This document shows positions 29,779-36,348 of a stretch of 36,348 nucleotides of DNA, in pieces. A program made the position numbers and the translations under genes. Origin of the DNA: a virus. Position 1 is the stretch's first letter; every line of letters begins with the position of its first letter. Location: positions 1 to 36,348 of the IMG/VR virus record IMGVR_UViG_3300009425_000043; one strand, given 5' to 3'. Below the pieces are notes generated by a model, which was given only the letters and a program-made list of their open reading frames with translations, ran no database searches and was not told where the DNA came from.

Positions 29779-30567
29779 TTATTTTTCTTTTTTAAGTTGT
29801 TTGTAGTGTACTTCAACAGCCTTCCAATTAAAAAATACTTTATTCCAGTAGTGTGGCTTGCTTGACATGTTTAATTCTTTTTTAACGTCTTCAAGTGGTG
29901 TGTACAAATAAGACTCCCAATCAATAGTGAGAAACCATTTTGCTTTTTTACCTCTTAAATAAGCCTCAATTATACACCGCATAAAAACCCAAACAGGAAT
30001 AAACTTTATAGTATCTAAAAATGTTTTCCCTTTTAGATATTTAGAAGGCATAAAGGTATTTCTAAGAGTCACAAAAAAACTTGAAAACAAAATTGTTGCT
30101 AAACTTTTTCGCCATTCGTGGGCTAAACTAAAAGCCAATACATTGGACTCACCAAAAGCAGATGTGTCATAACCATTTAAAAGATGTATCATGTCGTGTT
30201 GTAACAAAGTTGCCTCTGTAAACTTATTAAATCGTGTATTCTTTTTTCGTGTTGCTCGGTAAGGCACTAAACTTACTTGAAACAAATCAATAATATCTTC
30301 ACCATTGTACATAAAATTCTTAAGTGCCAAACCAAACGAATCCTTTGGGTAGTTATTTTCTTTAACTAACAATCTTACTGGTAGTTTCGCTTGATAAATT
30401 TTATCTGCTACAGACAATTTGTTAAAATCTTTTATGTAACTTTTATTGTCTTGCTTATCTAAGTTGGCAATTAGCTTAAACACCAATTCAATATCTGGAC
30501 TGGTATCTGTATCAGGGTGGCTAAAATACTCCCACGCAAGTTTTGCCCTTAACCAGAGCTGTTTCAT
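29779..30567 (-). CDS. coq4: Coq4-family protein (ubiquinone biosynthesis homologue)
   Basis: 262 aa. QHDMIHLLNGYDTSAFGE (123-140) contains the full Coq4 metal motif HDxxH-x11-E: H124, D125, H128, E140. Downstream, KAKWFLTIDWESYL (208-221) and PLEDVKKELNM (224-234) match the conserved C-terminal 'vdWE...L..vR..L' segment. Coq4 acts on membrane quinone precursors and has been linked to oxidative decarboxylation of the ubiquinone ring. Its N-terminal 20 residues and overlap with the upstream gene (4 bp) fit translation in the tail-fibre unit. In a phage it would be an auxiliary metabolic gene acting on host respiration, or a quinone/lipid-binding protein adapted to another job. The motif is seen; the role is inferred. 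Confidence 0.82.
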   Translation of the reverse strand: MKQLWLRAKLAWEYFSHPDTDTSPDIELVFKLIANLDKQDNKSYIKDFNKLSVADKIYQAKLPVRLLVKENNYPKDSFGLALKNFMYNGEDIIDLFQVSLVPYRATRKKNTRFNKFTEATLLQHDMIHLLNGYDTSAFGESNVLAFSLAHEWRKSLATILFSSFFVTLRNTFMPSKYLKGKTFLDTIKFIPVWVFMRCIIEAYLRGKKAKWFLTIDWESYLYTPLEDVKKELNMSSKPHYWNKVFFNWKAVEVHYKQLKKEK

Positions 30568-31256
30568 TTATAAATAAGAATAGCTTTTGCTGACTTGTAA
30601 TTTAATGTATTTGTAAGTTTAACTTCACTACTTGTAATTTTAACTACACCATATTTATTTAAGTTTTTTATAGTAGTTCCTACTTTTACTTCAGCTACAT
30701 TACCTACAAAAAGGTAACATTCAGTTCCTTCTTTAGTAACTGTAACTTCCTCATTTGCTTGGGTATTAATAGATTTTATATTCCAGTCTGTATCGTTAGA
30801 AAGGAAACAAAATAACTCAGTGTCATCTTCTAAAATTTCTACAGAAGCTTTGTCGCATATAAGTTCATAAGACAAAGAAGGCAACTCCCAACCATTTCTT
30901 TGGCATGTTTCCTCATATGTAAAACTTAAAGTTGTTGCTGTTCTTTCTATTGTAGAATTATTAACAACAGGCTCATCTGCTATAAGAGCAAGGTATTCAT
31001 CTACATCACTACTTTGAATATTGTCAGCATCATCAAAATAATATGTAATTTTAATTTTACCTTTGAGAGCTATATAGTCATTAAAACGCTTACAAAATTT
31101 GTTGTTTTGAGAGTAGTATTCAATAGTATCAAAATGTGGTTGTTCATTAAAAAGCTCTCTAATGACACTATTACCTACCTTTGTTCTTGTGCTAATACTT
31201 ATGTGAAACTTATCGTCAATGTTTGCTTGATACCATCTTGGAATATCTAATTTCAT
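30564..31256 (-). CDS. Hypothetical protein (230 aa), tail-associated position
   Basis: 230 aa, beginning MKLDIPRWYQANIDDKFHIS. The N-terminal half is mixed alpha/beta with several Cys; the C-terminal half (~140-230) is Val/Thr/Lys-rich beta (EEVTVTKEGTECYLFVGNVA), like a small Ig or carbohydrate-binding-type domain. It lies between a 67-aa gene and the Coq4 homologue, in the unit that begins with tail genes. It may be a tail or receptor-contact accessory protein, but no family is recognised. Confidence 0.5.
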   Translation of the reverse strand: MKLDIPRWYQANIDDKFHISISTRTKVGNSVIRELFNEQPHFDTIEYYSQNNKFCKRFNDYIALKGKIKITYYFDDADNIQSSDVDEYLALIADEPVVNNSTIERTATTLSFTYEETCQRNGWELPSLSYELICDKASVEILEDDTELFCFLSNDTDWNIKSINTQANEEVTVTKEGTECYLFVGNVAEVKVGTTIKNLNKYGVVKITSSEVKLTNTLNYKSAKAILIYK

Positions 31257-31456
31257 ATCTCTGTTATCTCTTTTTTAATTATGTGTGTTGATGGCTCTAA
31301 CAGTTTTAAATCACAACCACCTTCATTTATTTTAACATACTCTGTTTTATTACTTTTTTTAATATTGTTGCTCCAATTAGTGTCACCTTCATTTGTAACT
31401 TCACCAAGACTGTGAAAACTATTATAAAGGTATCTAGCCTGTTTAAAATCTTTCAT
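31253..31456 (-). CDS. Hypothetical protein (67 aa)
   Basis: 67 aa, beginning MKDFKQARYLYNSFHSLGEV, with an AGGAAATAT ribosome site. ATGA overlap with the next gene. It ends KEITEI. No family is recognised. The tight junctions on both sides place it in the tail-fibre transcription unit. Confidence 0.6.
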   Translation of the reverse strand: MKDFKQARYLYNSFHSLGEVTNEGDTNWSNNIKKSNKTEYVKINEGGCDLKLLEPSTHIIKKEITEI

Positions 31457-31463
31457 ATATTTC

Positions 31464-32123
31464 CTAAATAATTTCCATTGTTCTATTTGTTGAATAATTA
31501 GTTCCTACAGTGTCATAAATTCCCTTTACTGTAGAAGGTGTGGTAGTTGGTGAAAAAATATAAGATACGGTAGGACTGCCACTTAGAGTTACATTTCCTT
31601 CAACAACTTGAGTTGATGTAGAAGCACTAGCAGTTATAGTAGTACCATTTATTTTAATTTCACGCCCATTTAATTCAGTAGCTAGTGCTGCAGCATTTGC
31701 ATATGCATTAGTATCTTTTTCAAAGTAAATTTTTACAGAATAATTAGAGGTAGAATTATCAAGTTTATACATTACCCAACCATAACAATCTATTGACTTA
31801 CCTGATGTCAACTCAAAGCTCGTGTTGTGGCTTCCACCTAATGCAGTGTTGTAAGGAGTAGCACCTATAACACTTCCTCTTGCATCGTGACCATCTTTAC
31901 CAATAATACTACTAGTATCTTCACCAGTAGTGCCAGTAAAAGTCCCATCTGCTGTAAAGTTACTAGCACCATACCACTCATTAAATGCCATAGTAGCACC
32001 ACTACTTTTACTAATAAGTCCTCTAATATCTGAGTCATTTAAAGATGCGGTTGAGCCACTACTTCCACCTACTTCAATGTGCATTTGGTTTAGTGAAATA
32101 GCTCCGTTACTAGGTAGAGCCAT
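31464..32123 (-). CDS. Virion appendage protein, MALPSNGAISL family (219 aa)
   Basis: 219 aa. The N-terminus MALPSNGAISLNQMHIEVGG, followed by SLNDSDIRGLISKSSGATMA and FNEWYGAS, is a start I know from many marine phage tail or appendage proteins, where this ~55-residue module is linked to varied C-terminal domains. The rest is Ser/Thr/Asn-rich beta (ITASASTSTQVVEGNVTLSG), as in fibre tips. The start overlaps the stop of the tail fibre (TAATG). It probably attaches to the fibre or baseplate and varies with host receptor. Confidence 0.7.
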   Translation of the reverse strand: MALPSNGAISLNQMHIEVGGSSGSTASLNDSDIRGLISKSSGATMAFNEWYGASNFTADGTFTGTTGEDTSSIIGKDGHDARGSVIGATPYNTALGGSHNTSFELTSGKSIDCYGWVMYKLDNSTSNYSVKIYFEKDTNAYANAAALATELNGREIKINGTTITASASTSTQVVEGNVTLSGSPTVSYIFSPTTTPSTVKGIYDTVGTNYSTNRTMEII

Positions 32124-35100
32124 TATTCACACTCACATTCTTTTTTAGTTTTTAATTCCTCGACTTCAGCTTTTAATTCTTTGATTGCTTCAATGAGATA
32201 ACCAACAGTATTAGCATAAGCTACAGATTTAGTACCCATTTCATCATCAGCAGTTTTAACTAATTCAGGAGCAATCTTTTCAAACTCTTGGGCAATGACT
32301 CCACTATTAGCTACACCATCTCTATCAAAAGTAACACCACGCATTTGTGATACTTTGTCTAACGCATTGTCGATTGTTTTAATGTTTGTTTTTAATCTTT
32401 CATCTGAATACGCAGTAATATTAGAGTTAAAAGTTGCAGCACCAGCGGCACTCATATCAAAGCTAACAGCAGTAATATAACTACTCCCATCTTTACCTCG
32501 AATTAATATATCTCCATCATTTACTTGATTTTGAAAATAAAGGTTATTACCACTAGAAGTCACTAAACCAACATCAGTACCCGAAACTCTATGAATAAAA
32601 CCATCACCAATAACATTAGATGTAGCAGTAAATGTGCCCGATAAGGCATTTCCACTAGAAGATAAATTGCCTAATCCAACTTCACTTGGTGCATCAATAG
32701 TACAGTTAAAGGTTGTGCCTGATAATGACATTCCTGTACCCGCAGAATAAGTTGTGTTGGTATTCGTATCGGTAGCTGATATAGTTCCATTTGACGCAAT
32801 AGCTACATTAGTCCCCGCTGTTAGTGCCGCCACAACATTAGCTGTATCCGTTACATCAGCACTTGCCTCAATACCATTTAACTTTGTATGGTCTGCGTCT
32901 GTAAATACATTAGAGTCACTTGCTGCTTCAACTGCAGTTCTTATTTCTGCGTTAGTTTGGTCAGCAGTAGCTGAAGCTTCAATAGCATTAAGTTTAGTGT
33001 GGTCAGCATCAGTGAATGTATTTGAATCACTTGCAGCTTCTACGGCTGCTTTAATTTCATCATTAGTTTGGTCAGCAGTTGCATTAGCTTCTATTCCATC
33101 TAGTTTAGTTCCGTCAGTTGCAACATCTCTACCATCAAAAGTACTGTTAGTTGTTATAGCACCAGTCATAGCTCCACCTGATTTAGGTAGTTTAGTTGCA
33201 ATGTTATTATTTACTGTAGTTGAAAAGCTAGCGTCATCTCCAAGAGCTGCTGCTAATTCATTTAAAGTATTAAGAGCTGCTGGTGAAGAGTCTACTAAAC
33301 TTGAAATAGAAGAATCAGTATATGCTTTTACAGACTGTTGACTCGGTGGTCTAGTAGCACTGTTAGATGCCATGTTATCTTCATCAATTAAACTTAAACC
33401 AGTAGAAGAAGAATTGTCTACATAAGCTTTAACAGATTGTTGAGTAGGTATAAGAGTTGCTGAGTTTGAAGCCATATTATCTTCATCAACAAAAGCTGTA
33501 ACTGTTATTGTACCATCAGATATACTACTAAAAGTAGTTACTCCAGTAACTCCTAGTGTTCCTGCAATAGTAGCATTACTATCTGCAGTAAGAACTCCTG
33601 TTACGTCTAAAGTACCAGCTATGTCTAGATTAGTGTCTAGCTTTGCACTAGTAACGGCATCATCAGCTAGATGAGCTGTGTCTATTGAGCCATCTACATA
33701 CTGGTTACTATCAACACTATTAGCTGACATGTGTATTAAATCTATTGAGCCATCTACATATTGGTCACTATCAACACTATTAGCTGCCATCTTAGCCAGT
33801 GTAACATTTGCATTTGTAATATTTGCAGTTATAATAGCATCAGTAGCTAGGGTAGTTGTTATAGAAATAGCAGCTGAACCATCAAAGTTTGCTGTACCTG
33901 TAACATCACCAGCTACCGCAATAGCTCTAGGAGTTGTTAAAGTTGCTGCTGAACCTGTTGTGTCTTGATTGAGTGTTCCAACTGTAAAATCTAAAGTATT
34001 ATCGGCATCATCATAAGTAACTGTAATACCTGTTTCAGTATTAGAACTAACCATAGCTCCAACTGTATCAGCTATTGATTCTGAAAGGTCAATGTTTGCA
34101 CTACCATCAAAACTAACACCGTGTATTGTTCGAGCAGTAGCTAGTGTAGTAGCCGTAGCTGCTAATCCAACTGCAATATTAGCAGAACCATCAAAGCTTG
34201 TACCACCAATTGTTCTAGCAGTTTCTAAAATAGTAGCTGTAGCTGCGTTACCTGTAGTGTCTTGGTTTAGCGTACCAATAACAAAGTCTAAGGTATTATC
34301 TGCATCTTGATAAGTAACTGTAATACCTGTTTCAGTATTACTACCAACCATAGCTCCTATTGTATCAGCTATTGATTCTGATAAATCAATGTTAGCTGAG
34401 CCATCAAAAGATACTCCATGAATTGTTCTTGCTGTTGCAAGAATTGTAGCTGTTGAAGCATTACCTGTAAGGGCTCCAGCAAAACCTGTTGAAGTTAATA
34501 AACCTGTAGAAGGATTATAAGTTAATCCTGTATCTGACTCAAGTCCTTGAGAACCTGTAGCACCATCTACAAATGTAGGATAAACAGTTTCATTCGTACT
34601 ATTGTTTGCTGTAATAGTAGACTCAGTTGCTAAAGCAGCAGTACCTGAAATGTTACCTACAACAAAATCTAAAGTATTATCTGCATCATCATAAGATACA
34701 GTTATATTACTTTCGGTATTACTTGATACCATTGCTCCGACTGTGTCAGCAATAAACTCATTAAGAGCTATACCACCAACAGTTATTGCATCAGCTTCTA
34801 GTGTTCCATCAAAGTCACCATCTACTGCATCTATATTTCCTATAAATGTAGTAGCAGTTACATTTCTAAAAGATGCTACATCTTTGTTAGCATCTGCTGT
34901 TACAACTTTACTAGCAACTACTGTTCCTACAGCAGCTCCAGTATCACTATAATTTAATTCATCTGTAGTTACTGTAGCACCATCTAATATTTCTAGTTCA
35001 GTTTCGTTAATATTTGCAGAACCAATAACAAAACTAGTACCAGTAATTGCTGTCCCTGTTATAGCAGCTGGACTTACACCACCAATAACTGCACCATCAA

Positions 35101-35770
35101 TAGTACCACCATTAATATCAGGACTAGTTAAAGTTTTATTTGTTAATGTATCTGTTGTTGCTTTACCTACTAAAGTATCTGATGCTGAAGAAGGTAAGGT
35201 TAAAGTAATGTCACTACCTGGATTACCTGGTGCTAAAGTTGTTTCGTTTCCGTCAGCAGTAGAACCTTCAAATATTAAATTAGTTGGAATAGTACCATTG
35301 AATGCTACATTATCTGTAGCCGCATCACCAAGATTAATTGTACCACCATTAAATGTAGTAGTTCCAGTAACAGTTAAGTTACCACCTATACCTACATTAC
35401 CTGTAGTAGTTATAGCATCAATAAATGCATTTTTAAAATAAAGAGAAGATGTACCAAGGTCAACATCACTATCAGTAACAGGAGCAAAGACTCCGTCACC
35501 CATATACATTTGTTGAACTGAAGATGAAGAAACATCTGAATAGAATTCAATGTGGTCGTTTGAGCTATCAATTAAAACTTTATTAAGTGGAGTAGCTATA
35601 CTAGCATCACCAATAAGAGCAATGACTGGGCCTTCGCCAGTAGTGCCATCATGTTTGTGTCCACTAGTATTTACAAAAGCTGCTGCTAATGCATCATACT
35701 CATTATTAAATAACGATGCATTAATAGTACTACCATCTGCAAATGAGCTTTGTCTTGAATATGCCGCCAT
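32123..35770 (-). CDS. Tail fibre with C-terminal S74 chaperone domain (1215 aa)
   Basis: 1215 aa. The N-terminus (MAAYSRQSSFADGSTINASL...GHKHDGTTGEG) is the typical virion-anchoring start of marine phage fibres. A long body of repeated modules follows (units such as ARTIHGVSFDGSANIDLSES; FTDADHTKLNGIEASADVT). The C-terminal ~96 residues are an intramolecular chaperone: SDERLKTNI (1122-1130) with the Ser1122/Lys1127 dyad, then GVIAQEFEKIAPE, a coiled coil (IEAIKELKAEVEELKTKK) and CECE at the end. S74 domains fold the trimer and then cut themselves off between Ala/Tyr and Ser1122. The ribosome site is GGAAGGATTTAAAC. It is the main receptor-binding candidate. Confidence 0.88.
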   Translation of the reverse strand: MAAYSRQSSFADGSTINASLFNNEYDALAAAFVNTSGHKHDGTTGEGPVIALIGDASIATPLNKVLIDSSNDHIEFYSDVSSSSVQQMYMGDGVFAPVTDSDVDLGTSSLYFKNAFIDAITTTGNVGIGGNLTVTGTTTFNGGTINLGDAATDNVAFNGTIPTNLIFEGSTADGNETTLAPGNPGSDITLTLPSSASDTLVGKATTDTLTNKTLTSPDINGGTIDGAVIGGVSPAAITGTAITGTSFVIGSANINETELEILDGATVTTDELNYSDTGAAVGTVVASKVVTADANKDVASFRNVTATTFIGNIDAVDGDFDGTLEADAITVGGIALNEFIADTVGAMVSSNTESNITVSYDDADNTLDFVVGNISGTAALATESTITANNSTNETVYPTFVDGATGSQGLESDTGLTYNPSTGLLTSTGFAGALTGNASTATILATARTIHGVSFDGSANIDLSESIADTIGAMVGSNTETGITVTYQDADNTLDFVIGTLNQDTTGNAATATILETARTIGGTSFDGSANIAVGLAATATTLATARTIHGVSFDGSANIDLSESIADTVGAMVSSNTETGITVTYDDADNTLDFTVGTLNQDTTGSAATLTTPRAIAVAGDVTGTANFDGSAAISITTTLATDAIITANITNANVTLAKMAANSVDSDQYVDGSIDLIHMSANSVDSNQYVDGSIDTAHLADDAVTSAKLDTNLDIAGTLDVTGVLTADSNATIAGTLGVTGVTTFSSISDGTITVTAFVDEDNMASNSATLIPTQQSVKAYVDNSSSTGLSLIDEDNMASNSATRPPSQQSVKAYTDSSISSLVDSSPAALNTLNELAAALGDDASFSTTVNNNIATKLPKSGGAMTGAITTNSTFDGRDVATDGTKLDGIEANATADQTNDEIKAAVEAASDSNTFTDADHTKLNAIEASATADQTNAEIRTAVEAASDSNVFTDADHTKLNGIEASADVTDTANVVAALTAGTNVAIASNGTISATDTNTNTTYSAGTGMSLSGTTFNCTIDAPSEVGLGNLSSSGNALSGTFTATSNVIGDGFIHRVSGTDVGLVTSSGNNLYFQNQVNDGDILIRGKDGSSYITAVSFDMSAAGAATFNSNITAYSDERLKTNIKTIDNALDKVSQMRGVTFDRDGVANSGVIAQEFEKIAPELVKTADDEMGTKSVAYANTVGYLIEAIKELKAEVEELKTKKECECE
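33681..33790 (-). repeat. 60-bp tandem repeat within the tail fibre
   Basis: Two 50-bp blocks, 33681-33730 and 33741-33790, differ at three bases and are offset by 60 bp, i.e. 20 codons. Each encodes the unit NSVDS(N/D)QYVDGSID. Such near-identical tandem units can expand or contract by slippage or recombination, changing fibre length. Confidence 0.75.
34014..34400 (-). repeat. ~297-bp duplicated module in the tail fibre
   Basis: The segment starting at 34014 and that at 34311 are near copies, offset by 297 bp (99 codons). They encode the unit with LSESIADT(I/V)GAMV and GITVTY(Q/D)DADNTLDF. A third, more diverged copy lies near 34685-34760. This indicates growth of the fibre by duplication of a ~99-aa module. 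Confidence 0.65.
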
Positions 35771-35772
35771 GT

Positions 35773-36348
35773 TTAAATCCTTCCGCCTGGTATAAAGTCT
35801 ACATAAAATCCTGAAATTGTATAAGGAGATGCTGAACCAGTACTTGATATTGTAAAGTTGTTTGTAAATCCACTACCTATTAAATTAACTTTTTGTTGTG
35901 GATAAAGTGTTTGTCCAAAAAGTGCTGCACCAAAAATAGCTATTCCAAATAAAGCTGGAGTAGCTAATGAACCTATGTTTGTTTCAGCTGGTTGAGGTAT
36001 ATTGTTATCATCAAAATCATAACGACAAAGTAATTTTAAATTGTCATTAGAACCCTCAGCTCGTATACTTGTCTTACAGTAATATAAAGTTTTTCTAACA
36101 CCAGAGTCTCCATAATCTAAATCAGGTGTTTTATATTCTGCGGTAATAACACTTTCATTAAAATTATTACCAGTGTCGTGTTCATATACATATCCATCTG
36201 TGCTAGAATGATAGTATACTTCGTTATTGTTTTCATCAAATCCTGAGTGAGTCATACGAGCACCTATGCCTGTACATTCACTCCATTCGTATAAAGGAAC
36301 TCCTTGTGAAGATATTTTAAAAGTTCCTAGTAATCCTTTTTGTTGTAA
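35773..36348 (-). CDS. Tail / head-tail accessory protein, partial (cut at window edge)
   Basis: The reading frame is open from the window edge (36348) to the stop at 35773, so at least 191 aa of a longer protein are present. An internal ATG at 36255 is not taken as the start. Motifs include LYEWSECTGIGARMTHS, then VYYHSSTDGYVYEHDTGNN, RKTLYYCKTSI and a C-terminal beta stretch ending FIPGGRI. The pattern 'S.DGYVYEHD.G', a hydrophobic/aromatic strand ending in a Asp-Gly turn, suggests one blade of a beta-propeller as in podovirus tail or DNA-stabilisation proteins. The tail fibre starts 2 bp downstream. Confidence 0.6.
   Translation of the reverse strand, partial: LQQKGLLGTFKISSQGVPLYEWSECTGIGARMTHSGFDENNNEVYYHSSTDGYVYEHDTGNNFNESVITAEYKTPDLDYGDSGVRKTLYYCKTSIRAEGSNDNLKLLCRYDFDDNNIPQPAETNIGSLATPALFGIAIFGAALFGQTLYPQQKVNLIGSGFTNNFTISSTGSASPYTISGFYVDFIPGGRI

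Noticed and set aside
32754-33341. A 195-codon open frame on the + strand opposite the tail fibre
   Set aside because: It mirrors the repetitive, stop-poor tail fibre sequence on the other strand, has Val/Ser/Ala-only composition and no ribosome site.
33661-34460. Regular repeats that might be a CRISPR array
   Set aside because: The repeats stay in frame, encode protein modules and are separated by coding sequence of similar content, so they belong to the tail fibre.
1-36348. tRNA genes, attachment sites and integrase
   Set aside because: No cloverleaf-like sequence with a T-loop GTTCRAxxC pattern and no integrase-type gene were recognised by eye, so nothing suggests a temperate lifestyle in this window; a tRNA scan would be needed to be certain.

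Overview
The window looks like part of an AT-rich, strictly lytic-looking, short-tailed (podovirus-type) marine phage genome. The evidence is a T7-like replication block (gp2.5-like SSB, gp4-like primase-helicase, gp5-like DNA polymerase, exonuclease, gp3-like endonuclease I), very low GC, tightly packed overlapping genes, and marine-phage-type virion proteins. The host is probably a marine alphaproteobacterium such as SAR11; this is inferred from base composition and gene types, not shown directly. No phage RNA polymerase, integrase, terminase, portal or major capsid gene lies in the window. The last gene runs off the right edge, so the window is only part of the genome.

Layout. Positions 24-13680 are all on the + strand. 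First come a glutamine-synthetase-fold amidoligase and a class II glutamine amidotransferase (24-2334). A string of very small coupled genes follows (2336-3999), then a PD-(D/E)XK protein and two small genes (4057-4786). A 208-bp control region holds two consensus sigma70 promoters and an AT dyad. The replication and nucleotide genes follow (4995-12812), ending in a coenzyme-B12-dependent ribonucleotide reductase. The arm closes with a gamma-glutamylcyclotransferase-like gene and a small hydrophobic protein. Positions 13670-36348 are all on the - strand, transcribed toward the + arm, and carry virion, lysis and accessory genes: a partial tail gene, a large S74 tail fibre, a Coq4 homologue, holin-like proteins, a Q-rich repeat virion protein, a HlyC-like acyltransferase next to a lysine-rich virion protein, two exported proteins, internal virion protein candidates and a T4-type lysozyme. 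The arms meet tail to tail with an 11-bp overlap of the last genes.

Control. Five near-perfect host-type promoters share one form: TTGAC(A/T), 14 bases, TGT, TATAAT (17-bp spacer plus extended -10). Two + promoters flank the replication control region and one precedes the PD-(D/E)XK gene. Two - promoters sit immediately after stop codons and split the - arm into three transcription units. With no phage polymerase visible, host RNA polymerase probably reads the whole window.

Points of most interest: (1) a HlyC-like lysine acyltransferase whose gene overlaps that of a virion-type protein with a lysine-rich amphipathic N-terminus, an apparent enzyme-substrate pair; (2) an amidoligase / glutamine amidotransferase / gamma-glutamylcyclotransferase set in the early arm; (3) a Coq4 homologue with an intact HDxxH-x11-E motif; (4) an internal start in the primase-helicase gene that parallels T7 4A/4B; (5) a promoter placed so that its transcript would be leaderless.
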